Assembly (NCBI RefSeq): GCF_001984175.1
Contig: NZ_MTQP01000067.1
Location: forward strand, 744,001-808,000
Direction of reading: 5' to 3'
From: Saccharothrix sp. ALI-22-I
Lineage (GTDB): Bacteria > Actinomycetota > Actinomycetes > Mycobacteriales > Pseudonocardiaceae
Length of the DNA stretch: 64,000 nt
Shown here one piece after another: positions 1 through 10,993 of this stretch. A program made the translations under genes and the position numbers. Every line of letters begins with the position of its first letter. The first letter of the stretch is position 1. The notes under the pieces were generated by a model. That model saw only the letters and a program-made list of their open reading frames with translations. It did not search any database and was not told where the DNA came from.

Positions 1-1
1 C

Positions 2-3000
2 GTAACCAGCACCGTCCGCGGCGAGGACGGCGGTGTCCTGAACACCACCACCGTGGGTCCCGACGGCATCGACATGAAGGCGTGGCGCGGGCCGATCGCG
101 TACGACACACGCGTCATGGACGTCAACGGCATCCCCGTACGCGACTTCACCGTCAAGGTCTTCATCGACCCCAACGGAAACGCCAACGCGACCCCCGACC
201 AGGTCGCCGACCTCCAGAGGCGCACCAAGCAGGGCGTCGAGACCTTCTACAACAACGGCAACCGGCTGCCCGGCGGCGAGCAGTTCCACGTCACCGTCGA
301 ATTCTCCACCGACCCCGCCGACGCGCACGCCACCGTCGCCGTCAGCGCCCCCAAGGGCCGCGCCAACCAGCTGAACTGGCCCGTCGACTCCGACCCCGCC
401 GTCCTCGGCCACGAAATCGGCCACTTCCTCGGCCTGCACGACGAATCCTTCGAGAAGAGCGACGTCAAGCCGATCTTCCAGCACAAGGACGGCAAGGGCC
501 GCGTCGTCGATGACAACGGTCCCATGGCCGACGGTTTCGACGAGCCCGGCGCGGGCGTCAAGCCGCGCAACCTGTGGCTGGTCGAAAACCGGATGCACGC
601 CCTGGAGTCGTTCAACCCGCCGCCCGCACCGGACACCACCAACCCGGCCGCCACGGACACCTCGACCACCCCGACCAGCTCGGACGCCGACGTGCAGCCG
701 CCGAACGCGCCGCTGCGCAACCCGTTCCGCCGCACCACCCCGAACCCGGTCGTCCCGCTGGCCACGATCACCCCGCCCAACCCCGGCCCGGTGCTGGCCA
801 CCAAGAACCTCCCGGACTTCTTCCAGAACAACCAGGCCCTGGGCACCATCGCCCCGGTGGACGTCCAGGGCGCGCCCAAGGTCACCGGTGCCGTCAACGG
901 CCTCAAAACCGACGACGCGACCAAGATCGAAACCGCTCTGACCAGCGACTTCGAGTCGTTCCTCGGCCACGGCCGCAACTTCCAGGTCAAGATCGGCAAG
1001 GACTGGTTCGAGGCCAACATCCAGGCCACGATGCTGCCGCCGGCCGACCCCGCCGCGGCGGTGAGCACGCCGTCCACCAACACCAAGGTGGACATGGCCG
1101 CGCAGAGCGGCGCGAGCACGTCCACCACCAACACCCTGGCCACCGCCAACGACATCGGCGCCGCGGCCACGGCCGGCACGGCGATCGGCCCGTACGGTTC
1201 GCTCGGCGGCAAGGCTCAGCTCGCCACCCCGGCCACCGCCAACACCAGCTCGACGTCCACAGTGGACCAGCGGATCATCCGCTCCGGCGAGTTCTCCACC
1301 CAGGCCAACGTCCCGGTGAGCTTCCAGATCACGCTGACCGACGCCCAGGGCAACGCGCAGCCGCCGATCACCGTGGACTCCGACCACACCGGCCCGGTGG
1401 ACGTCACCCTGCAGATCCCGAACGACCTGTCCACGATCGCGGACTCCAACCCGACCATCGCGGACAACCCCACAGCCCCGAGCGCGGACTGGGGCGCGCG
1501 GATCGAGCACCCGGTGCCCGAGGCCGTCACGGTGGTCAACCCGAACCAGGCGTTCACCGACGTGGCGGCCAAGCTGCACCCGTCCATCACCAAGATCGGC
1601 TCGCCCGGCCGCACCGCGCTCCAGACGTTCCTGAGCCCGACCACGATCAGGGACAACATGGGCGCGATGCTCACCGGCTGGGTGACCTCACCCGACCTGA
1701 TCAGCCCGCACGCGAGCAAGGGCGCCGCGGTCCAGATGCACGCGAACCTGCGCACCGCCGAACTGGTCGGCGTGCACGACGCCGCGCAGCTCCGTCTGCA
1801 CGAGGCCACGTCGTCGAGCACCGGGGTCACCGCGACCACCAAGACCGGGTTCGACGCCACCGGTGGGTTCGGCGGCAACGTGGGCGTGCCCGGCGCGGTC
1901 ACCGGCCAGGTCGGCGCCACGCTCGGCTACTCCGCGCGCACCGCGGACAGCTCGAACGCGGGCACGAACACCACCAACCGCACCGGCATCCAGCTCAAGG
2001 GCGAGACCGGCCTCTACAAGGTGACCGCGGACGTCGAGGTGCGCACCGCCAGCGGCGCGAACGTCACCGTGCCTGTGACCACCTACGTGCGGTTGGGCCT
2101 GCCGGAGGCGGCGGCGCTGAACCTGCCGACGCCCGAGGGCACCCAGGCGGGCATCGCCAAGCCGACCGCGGAGCCCCGTTGGGCACCTCCGTACCTGGAC
2201 GCCGCGATCGCCGCGGGCAACGCGAAGATCGGCGACTTCGAACCGGCCAGTCGGGTGCAGCCGCAGGTCGAAGCGGCGCTGAAGAACGTCAAGGGCTTCG
2301 AGAAGTTCCTGCCGAGCTGGAACGACCCGAACGCCGACCCGCGCAGCGGCAAGGGCCAGAGCTTCGCCGACGTGGCGCAGCAGCTGGCCAACCAGCGCAA
2401 GCTCAACCAGCTCTCGCCGACCGCGCTGAAGTCCAACGTGGACAGCCTGATGGGTCCGGGTGTCCAGATCCAGCTGAAGAACTCCGACGCCACCAGCAAC
2501 ACCTACGTCAACATCACGGTCAAGGCGAAGCTCACCAACTCCACCCACCTCGGTCAGGCGGACGCGCGCAACGTGCGCGGCTCGTCGTCCAGCGGCCCCA
2601 AGCTGGACAGCGCCACCGCCACCACCAAGGGCTGGAGCGGCGGCATCGAGGGCAAGGTCCTCATCCCGAACAAGACCGGCATCGCGACCGTGACGCCGAC
2701 GCCGCAGTTCGGCGTGAAGTACAACCAGTCGTCGACGGTGAAGAACACCGCCGGCCCCACGGTGAACAGCACCGGGTTGAACGTGGGCAGCCCGAACGCC
2801 CAGGTGTTCGCCAACGACGTCGAGTTCGAGGTCGAGATCACCACGTTCACCCGGCCGAGGTCGTGGGTGCAGCGCGTCACCCCCGGCATGCCCGGGCAGC
2901 AGGCGCCTCAGCAGCAGGTCGTCGCCCGCACGGTCGGCGCGTCGCTCGACCCGACCGCCCGCGACAACCCGCAGATCCTGCCGCAGATCAGCGGCAAGGT

Positions 3001-6000
3001 GAACGTGTGGGTGTCGGACAGCTCGGTGATGAAGTCCGACCCGGCGGGCTTCAAACCAGGCGACCCGGTGGTCACCAGGCTGACCGAAGCGCCCACGGTG
3101 AAGGACCTGCTCACCACCCGGCCGGAGGAGAAGTCGCCGGAGTTCCTGCACGTCGAGGCGGTGGCGAACACCACGACGTTGCGCGACGAGGCGATCGACG
3201 CGCTCAACCGGGCGGCGAAGGGCGACTCGGCGCTGACCGTGCCGGGCACGGAGGCGCGCAACCAGATCGACCGGATGTTCAGCCCCGAGAACATCAAGGC
3301 CAACCTGCGCAAGCTGGTCGAGACCGGCATGCAGGAGCAGAGCCTCCGCTACGACCGGCGGATCACCGACCGCACCGGCTCGGTCGGCATGTCGATGAAG
3401 CTCGGCAACGCCAAGCTGATCTCGATCTCCAACGACACCGGCACCGAGAACGCGGTCACCGGCGGCTACAAGGCGGGCGAGAGCAAGTCGGTGAGCCGGT
3501 CGGTGGACGTCACCGGCGGCATCAACGTGCCGGTCAAGCCGAACGCCACCCCGCCGCCGGCGGGCGAGCCGACCCCGCCGAGCGGGTCCGGCGGCGCGGC
3601 CGTGACCGCCAAGTACACGCCGTGGGCGGACTCGAAGTCCGAGGCGCGGGAGATCAGCGGCAGCGTCGACCGCAACTTCGTGACGCCGCCCGCCGCGCGG
3701 ACCGTGCTCGTCCAGTTGGACGCGGACGTGACGATCGTCGGCGAGAGCCGGGCGGGCAACGTGCTCCACGGCGGCACCCCGCGCGCCGAGGGCGCGACGG
3801 TGAACCTGCCCAAGTCGGTGTTCGTGCGGGTCAGCGAGGACGTGGCACGTGAGCTCGGCGTGCTGCCGACCGTGTCGCCGAAGGTGCCGCCGCCCGCGTT
3901 CCCGCAGATGGCGCCGCCGAAGACGCTGGCGAACGGCGAGCCCGGCGCGCTCGGCCTGTCCACTGTGGACAATGTGCCGGACCTGTCCGGCGTGGTGAAC
4001 GACCTGGTCGCGGACGTGAACCAGAAGACGTCCAAGCGCTTCGGCGACCCGCTGGTGCCGGACTCGGTCCTCAAGGACTCGATGAACAACCTCCAGCGGC
4101 TGGTCGACTTCAGCTCGCCGACCAGCGTCAAGGCGATGATCGACAGCGCCTTGGACGGCGGCGTCCCGCTGCTGGTGCACCAGCCGGGCACGTTCGGCAA
4201 GGACTCGTTCCAGGTCACGCTGCGCGCGAAGACCACCGGCGACCCCAAGTTCGACCGGGTCGTCAACGACGGTGTCGACATGGAACACACCATCGCCGCC
4301 GCGCAGAAGATCACCGACGGCCAGGGTCGCGGCAAGGGCTGGGGCGTCGGTGTGAAGGCGCCGGGCCTGGCCCAGCCGGGCAGCGCCAACCCGAACGTCT
4401 CGGGCACGGCCGGCGTGATCGCGTCCGCGGGCTTCAACCACGCGCAGAGCAGTTCGATCACCGACTCGACCACGCGGCAGTTCGGCCACCTGCGGGCGGG
4501 CGGCGGCCCGGCGGTGAAGTACACCGTGCCGGTCGAGTTCGAACTGGTGGTGGAGAAGGGCACCGAGGTCATCTCGACCGCCACCAGCGGCCCGCAGGAG
4601 ATGGGCATCCGGCTGCACGCGGACAACCAGAAGGTCGCGGGCGGCACCACGCCGAACCAGCCGTACATGGCCGCGGCGATCAAGCGGGGCCCCGAACTCG
4701 GCACGCCCACCGCCGCCCTGGCGTGGCAGCAGGCGAACACCCCGTCCGCGCTGCCCGCGTCCGCGTCGGTGGAGAACCTGCGCGGCGTGAAGGACCTGCG
4801 GGACGCGGCGGTGCGCGCGCTGACCGAGGCGGGCGCGAACCAGGGCATCACCGGCAAGGGCACCGCGCCGCTGAACACCCTGCTGTCCACGTTGAGCTCG
4901 GAGAACCTCCAGCCGAGCCTGCCGGGCATGCTGGACGGGCCGCTGGACGTGCCCGGACTGCACGAGGCGGCGCTCACGTTCGGCCAGGACGCGGACGTGA
5001 AGGTGTACGCCAAGCTGGTCAACCCCCGGTTGGGTGGCCTGAGCGACGGCGTCAACCTGGAGAACCCCAAGTCCACCGTGAGCACGACCAGCGGTGAGGC
5101 GAAGGTCAGCGAGAACGCCGACGTGTCGGTGGGCTTCGCGACCGGCAGTGCGGGCGTGAAGCAGCACGGAGACCCCAAGGACACGATCAACTTCAGCACC
5201 GGCGGCGTCGAGGTCCGGCACGCGGCCGAGGACTCACAGGCCGTCTCCGGTGGCGCGACCGACAACAAGGTCAACAACCTCAAGCCACAGGGCCGGTCCG
5301 GGCTGGTCGAGTTCGACGTCGAGTACCGGGTGGTCGCCACCATCGGCGGCAAGACCGGCGTGATCGACCTGGCGGTGCCCGGCTCGGCCGCGGTGCGGAT
5401 GCCCGCGCCCGAGGCGGAGGCCGTGCTCGGCCGCGAGTTCGACGCCGCGCTCAGCGACGCGCAGAACGGCGTGAAGACCACGGCGAAGGCGTGGCGGGAC
5501 GCGGAGATCGCGGTCGACAAGGCCCGCAACGACGCGCAGGACACCATCAACGAGGTGGCGGCCGAACTCGCCAAGACCGACAACGCGCTGACCGGCGCCC
5601 AGATCACGTTGAACAACGCCATCGAGGCCGACGTCGTCGAATCCGGCAAGGTCCCCGGCCTGGAGACGGGCATCGAGACCGCCACCGAGGGCGTCGGCAA
5701 GGCACAGGAGACCTACAAGAACCTGACCGGCCAGGTCGCGGAGCTGGAGATCGCGGCGCAGATCGCCGACGACGTGGTCGGCGACCGGGCCGACGACGTG
5801 ACGGAGAGCGCCGACGTCGTCGCCGACCTGGAAGGCCGGCTGTCCGACGCCGACGCCCGCCTGACCGAGGCGGACAAGGCCGTCCAGCTCGCCGAGCAGA
5901 ACCTGGCCGCCCACCAATCGGCGCCCCCGCCCGCCGAGGGCGCGCCACCGGTGGACCCGGCCGTGGCGCAAGGCCTGCAAGCCGAGATCAACGACGCCGT

Positions 6001-7225
6001 CACGGTCCGGGACGGCATCAAGTCCGAGGTCGACGGCCTGGCCGTCGAGCTGGGCAAAGCGCGGACGCAGCACGAGACGAACGTCAAGAACCACGAGAAG
6101 GCCGAGGACGCCGCCGCGAAGGCCCTGGAAGACCTGAACGGCGTGAAGGAGGCCCAGGCCAAGGCGCGCGACAACCTGACGGACGCGGGCAAGGACCTCA
6201 AGACGGCCAAGGACAACCTCCGCGACCAGCAGAAGATCGTCCGCGATGCCCAGACGGCCCGCACCGACGTGCAGAAGCAGTACGACGGCCTGGTCGGCGC
6301 CCGCGACGCCCAGGACGCCCGCATCACCGCCGCCGAGGTGGAACTGGACGCCAAGCGGCGCGAGGCGGACGCCCGTCAGCAGGAGTGGTGGGACGCCAAG
6401 ATCGCGGTGGACCAACAGATCGACACCTACAACACCCCCGCGCCCGCGCCCACCAACGGCACCCCGCCCACCAACGGCACGCCACCGACCAACGGCACCC
6501 CGCCCACCGACGGCACCCCGGAGATCGTGGTCACGCCGGAGATCGTGGTCACGCCGGAGATGGTGGTCACGCCGCCAAAACCGGCCCCGTCGACCACGAA
6601 CGGCAACCCCCACACCGCACCGCCGAGCGTCCCCGCCCCGACCCACACCGACACGCCCAGCCCCGTCCTCACCAGCACCCGCACCAACCCGCTGCCGCCG
6701 AGCACAGCCGCCCAGCCGAACGTCGGCATCGAGCCCGCCCCCAACCACCCGCCGGTGGCCCCCGAGCACGTCGGCGAGGCCCTCAAGCACCTGAGGTACA
6801 CCGCCACCGACCTCCTCCCGACCGCCCCACCACCGGCGATCGGTGGCCTGTACGCGGCCATCAGCCAGGCCACCGGCATCCCACCGGCGACCCTGCGCCA
6901 AGACGTGGTGACCACGGCGGGCGGCATCCCGCAGCACGTCGCGGACTTCACCGTGACGCACCCCATGCGCAAGAACCACCTATACGGGGCGCTGGTGGAG
7001 AACCTGAACTGGTCGCTCAAGGACGCGCCGGAGAACACCAGGGCGGGCAACGCCCGTGACCTCACCGGGCGGCTCATCGCGACCCGGTTGGGCGCGAACC
7101 TGGTCATCCACCTCCCCGGCACGCCCCAGCCGGTGCGGCTGGCGCCGTTCACCGGGCAGGTCCAGCCGGAGATCCACATCGATCTCGTCATCGTCAACGG
7201 AGTGGCCACCTACCGGTCGCGCTGA
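2..7225 (+). CDS. Giant metzincin-like repeat protein (5' end outside window)
   Basis: The frame is open from base 2, so the true start lies upstream; a GTG at 53 would give 2390 residues. Counting from that GTG, residues 120-130 read HEIGHFLGLHD, an HExxHxxGxxD zinc-binding site of the metzincin type, and a methionine at 158 could be the Met-turn. Then come five divergent repeats of about 270 residues, each opened by a variant of LSPxxIxxN near residues 521, 784, 1072, 1351 and 1607. Residues about 1790-2120 are a long Ala/Asp/Lys-rich coiled coil, followed by a Pro/Thr linker with 18-bp minisatellites and a globular end of about 150 residues. No function is recognised; the size and build suggest a secreted or surface polymorphic-toxin-like protein. 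The last part faintly resembles OTU-like peptidase toxin modules, but no Cys is present at the expected place. Gene call certain, role inferred. Confidence 0.85.
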   Translation, partial: VTSTVRGEDGGVLNTTTVGPDGIDMKAWRGPIAYDTRVMDVNGIPVRDFTVKVFIDPNGNANATPDQVADLQRRTKQGVETFYNNGNRLPGGEQFHVTVEFSTDPADAHATVAVSAPKGRANQLNWPVDSDPAVLGHEIGHFLGLHDESFEKSDVKPIFQHKDGKGRVVDDNGPMADGFDEPGAGVKPRNLWLVENRMHALESFNPPPAPDTTNPAATDTSTTPTSSDADVQPPNAPLRNPFRRTTPNPVVPLATITPPNPGPVLATKNLPDFFQNNQALGTIAPVDVQGAPKVTGAVNGLKTDDATKIETALTSDFESFLGHGRNFQVKIGKDWFEANIQATMLPPADPAAAVSTPSTNTKVDMAAQSGASTSTTNTLATANDIGAAATAGTAIGPYGSLGGKAQLATPATANTSSTSTVDQRIIRSGEFSTQANVPVSFQITLTDAQGNAQPPITVDSDHTGPVDVTLQIPNDLSTIADSNPTIADNPTAPSADWGARIEHPVPEAVTVVNPNQAFTDVAAKLHPSITKIGSPGRTALQTFLSPTTIRDNMGAMLTGWVTSPDLISPHASKGAAVQMHANLRTAELVGVHDAAQLRLHEATSSSTGVTATTKTGFDATGGFGGNVGVPGAVTGQVGATLGYSARTADSSNAGTNTTNRTGIQLKGETGLYKVTADVEVRTASGANVTVPVTTYVRLGLPEAAALNLPTPEGTQAGIAKPTAEPRWAPPYLDAAIAAGNAKIGDFEPASRVQPQVEAALKNVKGFEKFLPSWNDPNADPRSGKGQSFADVAQQLANQRKLNQLSPTALKSNVDSLMGPGVQIQLKNSDATSNTYVNITVKAKLTNSTHLGQADARNVRGSSSSGPKLDSATATTKGWSGGIEGKVLIPNKTGIATVTPTPQFGVKYNQSSTVKNTAGPTVNSTGLNVGSPNAQVFANDVEFEVEITTFTRPRSWVQRVTPGMPGQQAPQQQVVARTVGASLDPTARDNPQILPQISGKVNVWVSDSSVMKSDPAGFKPGDPVVTRLTEAPTVKDLLTTRPEEKSPEFLHVEAVANTTTLRDEAIDALNRAAKGDSALTVPGTEARNQIDRMFSPENIKANLRKLVETGMQEQSLRYDRRITDRTGSVGMSMKLGNAKLISISNDTGTENAVTGGYKAGESKSVSRSVDVTGGINVPVKPNATPPPAGEPTPPSGSGGAAVTAKYTPWADSKSEAREISGSVDRNFVTPPAARTVLVQLDADVTIVGESRAGNVLHGGTPRAEGATVNLPKSVFVRVSEDVARELGVLPTVSPKVPPPAFPQMAPPKTLANGEPGALGLSTVDNVPDLSGVVNDLVADVNQKTSKRFGDPLVPDSVLKDSMNNLQRLVDFSSPTSVKAMIDSALDGGVPLLVHQPGTFGKDSFQVTLRAKTTGDPKFDRVVNDGVDMEHTIAAAQKITDGQGRGKGWGVGVKAPGLAQPGSANPNVSGTAGVIASAGFNHAQSSSITDSTTRQFGHLRAGGGPAVKYTVPVEFELVVEKGTEVISTATSGPQEMGIRLHADNQKVAGGTTPNQPYMAAAIKRGPELGTPTAALAWQQANTPSALPASASVENLRGVKDLRDAAVRALTEAGANQGITGKGTAPLNTLLSTLSSENLQPSLPGMLDGPLDVPGLHEAALTFGQDADVKVYAKLVNPRLGGLSDGVNLENPKSTVSTTSGEAKVSENADVSVGFATGSAGVKQHGDPKDTINFSTGGVEVRHAAEDSQAVSGGATDNKVNNLKPQGRSGLVEFDVEYRVVATIGGKTGVIDLAVPGSAAVRMPAPEAEAVLGREFDAALSDAQNGVKTTAKAWRDAEIAVDKARNDAQDTINEVAAELAKTDNALTGAQITLNNAIEADVVESGKVPGLETGIETATEGVGKAQETYKNLTGQVAELEIAAQIADDVVGDRADDVTESADVVADLEGRLSDADARLTEADKAVQLAEQNLAAHQSAPPPAEGAPPVDPAVAQGLQAEINDAVTVRDGIKSEVDGLAVELGKARTQHETNVKNHEKAEDAAAKALEDLNGVKEAQAKARDNLTDAGKDLKTAKDNLRDQQKIVRDAQTARTDVQKQYDGLVGARDAQDARITAAEVELDAKRREADARQQEWWDAKIAVDQQIDTYNTPAPAPTNGTPPTNGTPPTNGTPPTDGTPEIVVTPEIVVTPEMVVTPPKPAPSTTNGNPHTAPPSVPAPTHTDTPSPVLTSTRTNPLPPSTAAQPNVGIEPAPNHPPVAPEHVGEALKHLRYTATDLLPTAPPPAIGGLYAAISQATGIPPATLRQDVVTTAGGIPQHVADFTVTHPMRKNHLYGALVENLNWSLKDAPENTRAGNARDLTGRLIATRLGANLVIHLPGTPQPVRLAPFTGQVQPEIHIDLVIVNGVATYRSR
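6452..6574 (+). repeat. Two adjacent 18-bp minisatellites
   Basis: Four 18-bp units (about 6452-6523) encode TNGTPP and are followed directly by three 18-bp units (6521-6574) encoding EIVVTP or EMVVTP. Both lie in the linker between the coiled coil and the C-terminal domain of the giant protein. In-frame unit length allows copy-number change without frameshift. Confidence 0.85.
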
Positions 7226-7238
7226 TCCGCAGTGGACG

Positions 7239-7268
7239 GTGCCGGTCACCCGCCTGGGTGACCGGCAC
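7239..7268 (+). terminator. Hairpin after the giant gene
   Basis: A perfect 13-bp stem (GTGCCGGTCACCC and its complement) with a GCCT loop begins 13 bases after the stop codon. There is no T-tract, as is common for actinobacterial terminators. Confidence 0.75.
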
Positions 7269-7452
7269 CGCACAGCCGACCAGCCGGGACTGTGAGCCGG
7301 AATCGATCCAGTGCCCACCCGGTGTCTCGTCGCTCACAGACGGGTCAGGCCGTTGGGTCGGGTGCCGCGCGCGGGACTAGCATCCGAGGGTCAAGGTCCG
7401 AGTACGCACGTACCGGAGACCAGTCCACCACTGACGCTGGAGGCCGTTGCGC

Positions 7453-7875
7453 ATGGCCGGCACCACCGCACCCGAGCGGGCGGGCACCTCTAAAGGGGGC
7501 GGAACGCTCTACCGCGGCGACCTGGGGATGTGGTCCTGGGTCGCCCACCGCATCACCGGTGTGTTGACGTTCTTCTTCCTGTTCGCGCACGTCCTGGACA
7601 CCGCGCTGGTGCGGGTGTCCCCGGACGCGTACGACAAGGTCATCGAGACCTACAAGAACCCGATCGTCAACCTGTTCGAGGTCGGCCTCGTCGGCGCGGT
7701 CCTCTACCACGCGCTCAACGGCATCCGCGTGATGCTGGTCGACTTCTGGGCCAAGGGCCCCCGGTACCAGCGGCAGATGTTGTGGGCGATCCTCGGTGTC
7801 TGGGTGCTGGTCATGGTCCCCGGCACCTACTTCATGATGGTCCGCACGGTGTCCGACCTGTTCGGAGGTCAGTGA
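7453..7875 (+). CDS. sdhC: Succinate dehydrogenase cytochrome b556 subunit
   Basis: Membrane anchor subunit of succinate:quinone oxidoreductase, 140 residues, first gene of sdhCDAB. It has three hydrophobic segments (around residues 30-50, 70-95 and 110-130) and the SdhC-family pattern HRITG followed by a His in the second helix (LFAHVLDT) that would ligate haem. GGAGG at 7439-7443 sits 9 bases before the ATG at 7453; an in-frame TTG at 7447 is too close to that site, so the ATG is preferred. A palindrome, GTACGCACGTAC, at 7402-7413 lies in the upstream region and could be an operator. The stop is two bases before sdhD. Confidence 0.95.
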   Translation: MAGTTAPERAGTSKGGGTLYRGDLGMWSWVAHRITGVLTFFFLFAHVLDTALVRVSPDAYDKVIETYKNPIVNLFEVGLVGAVLYHALNGIRVMLVDFWAKGPRYQRQMLWAILGVWVLVMVPGTYFMMVRTVSDLFGGQ

Positions 7876-7877
7876 TC

Positions 7878-8288
7878 ATGAGCGAGCTGACCCTGGCCAA
7901 GCCGCGCACCCCGCGCCGTCCGGCCGCCCGTCGCAACAACTTCGAGCTGCACAGCTGGCTGTTCATGCGCATCTCGGGCATGGCGCTGGTGGTGCTGGTG
8001 CTCGGGCACCTGTTCATCATGAACATCCTCGACGGCGGTGTGCACCGCATCAACTTCGGCTTCGTCGCGGGCCGCTGGGCCTCGCCGTTCTGGCAGTTCT
8101 GGGACCTGACCATGCTGTGGCTGGCCCAGATCCACGGCGGCAACGGCCTGCGCACCGTGATCAACGACTACGCCCGCAAGGACGCGACCCGGTTCTGGCT
8201 CAAGGTGCTGCTCTACGTCTCGATGGTGCTGATCATCGCCCTCGGCACGTACGTGATCTTCACCTTCGACCCGAACATCACCGACTGA
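7878..8288 (+). CDS. sdhD: Succinate dehydrogenase hydrophobic anchor
   Basis: Second membrane anchor of succinate dehydrogenase, 136 residues. After a basic N-terminus there are three membrane segments; HSWLFMRISG in helix 1 and the HGGNGLR stretch after helix 2 are typical of actinobacterial SdhD and contribute to the quinone and haem sites. ATG at 7878 follows the sdhC stop by two bases, with GGAGG in the end of sdhC as ribosome site, so the two are translationally coupled. It is followed 24 bases later by sdhA. Confidence 0.95.
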   Translation: MSELTLAKPRTPRRPAARRNNFELHSWLFMRISGMALVVLVLGHLFIMNILDGGVHRINFGFVAGRWASPFWQFWDLTMLWLAQIHGGNGLRTVINDYARKDATRFWLKVLLYVSMVLIIALGTYVIFTFDPNITD

Positions 8289-8312
8289 CCCGCCGCGGGG
8301 AGTACTAGAGCC

Positions 8313-10063
<1,751 letters not shown>

Positions 10064-10064
<1 letters not shown>

Positions 10065-10846
10065 TGACCGCTACCGCTGAAGTGTCCACCGGCTCGCGCG
10101 GGAACCAGCCCCCCGTGCCGGACGGCGCGATCACCGTCACCGTGAAGATCCGCCGGTTCAACTCGGAGTTCGACGACGAGCCGCGCTGGGACTCGTTCGA
10201 GATCCCGGCCCTGCCGTCGGACCGCGTGCTGAACCTGCTGCACTACGTGAAGTGGTACCTGGACGGGACGCTGACGTTCCGTCGGTCGTGCGCGCACGGC
10301 ATCTGCGGCTCGGACGCCATGCGCATCAACGGCGTGAACCGGCTGGCGTGCAAGGTGCTGCTGAAGGACCTGCTGGCGTCCGGTGGCAAGCCGACCACGA
10401 TCACCATCGAACCCATCAAGGGTCTGCCGGTCCACAAGGACCTGCTGGTGGACATGGAGCCGTTCTTCGAGGCGTTCAAGGCGGTCAAGCCGTACCTCAT
10501 CACGTACGGCAACGAGCCGACGCGCGAGCGGGTGCAGTCCATCGCCGACCGTGAGCGGTTCGACGACACCACGAAGTGCATCCTGTGTGCGGCGTGCACC
10601 ACGTCGTGCCCGGTGTACTGGACCGAGGGCTCCTACTTCGGCCCCGCGGCGATCGTGAACGCGCACCGGTTCATCTTCGACAGCCGTGACGAGGGCGCCG
10701 AGGAGCGGCTGGACATCCTCAACGACATCGACGGCGTGTGGCGCTGCCGCACGACGTTCAACTGCACCGACGCCTGCCCACGTGGCATCCAGGTCACCAA
10801 GGCCATCCAGGAAGTCAAGCGCGCCCTCCTCTTCAAGCGCGTCTGA
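10064..10846 (+). CDS. sdhB: Succinate dehydrogenase iron-sulfur subunit
   Basis: Electron-transfer subunit, 260 residues. It carries the plant-type ferredoxin motif around CAHGICGSDAM for the [2Fe-2S] cluster, and two C-terminal Cys clusters (CILCAACTTSCP and CTDACP) for the [4Fe-4S] and [3Fe-4S] centres. The start codon overlaps the sdhA stop by the ATGA arrangement. It ends the operon just before a strong hairpin. Confidence 0.97.
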
Positions 10847-10856
10847 CCCCACGCAC

Positions 10857-10895
10857 TGCTGAGGGCCCCTGAGCGGTGCTCAGGGGCCCTCAGCA
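10857..10895 (+). terminator. Perfect 18-bp hairpin after sdhB
   Basis: An 18-bp perfect stem (arms 10857-10874 and 10878-10895) with a GGT loop, 10 bases after the sdhB stop. No T-run follows. It separates the sdh operon from the convergent carboxypeptidase gene. Confidence 0.9.
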
Positions 10896-10918
10896 CGTTC
10901 TGAGCGTTCAACTCACCC

Positions 10919-10978
10919 ATCCCGAACGCAGGACACGCGCATTCCGAACGCAGGACACGCGCGAAAGTCGAACGTTCG
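10919..10978. repeat. Tandem 22-bp repeat plus CGAACGTTCG palindrome
   Basis: Two 22-bp units (10919-10940 and 10941-10962) differ at one base; both contain CCGAACGCAGGACACGCGC. They run into a perfect 10-bp palindrome, CGAACGTTCG, at 10969-10978. The element fills the gap between the convergent sdhB and carboxypeptidase genes and resembles a small intergenic repeat family rather than a promoter. Confidence 0.75.
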
Positions 10979-10993
10979 GGACTCTCGGGGTGG

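Noticed and set aside
574-3852. A 1092-codon open frame inside the giant gene, on the same strand
   Set aside because: Arg/Pro/Gly-rich low-complexity translation without domains; it is the usual GC-rich shadow of the real frame.
1688-5221. A 1177-codon frame antisense to the giant gene
   Set aside because: Arg/Val/His-rich shadow translation with no homology features; the sense frame has HExxH and repeats.
10969-10978. CGAACGTTCG as a LexA box
   Set aside because: It lacks the four-base spacer of TCGAAC-N4-GTTCGA and lies between 3' ends of convergent genes.
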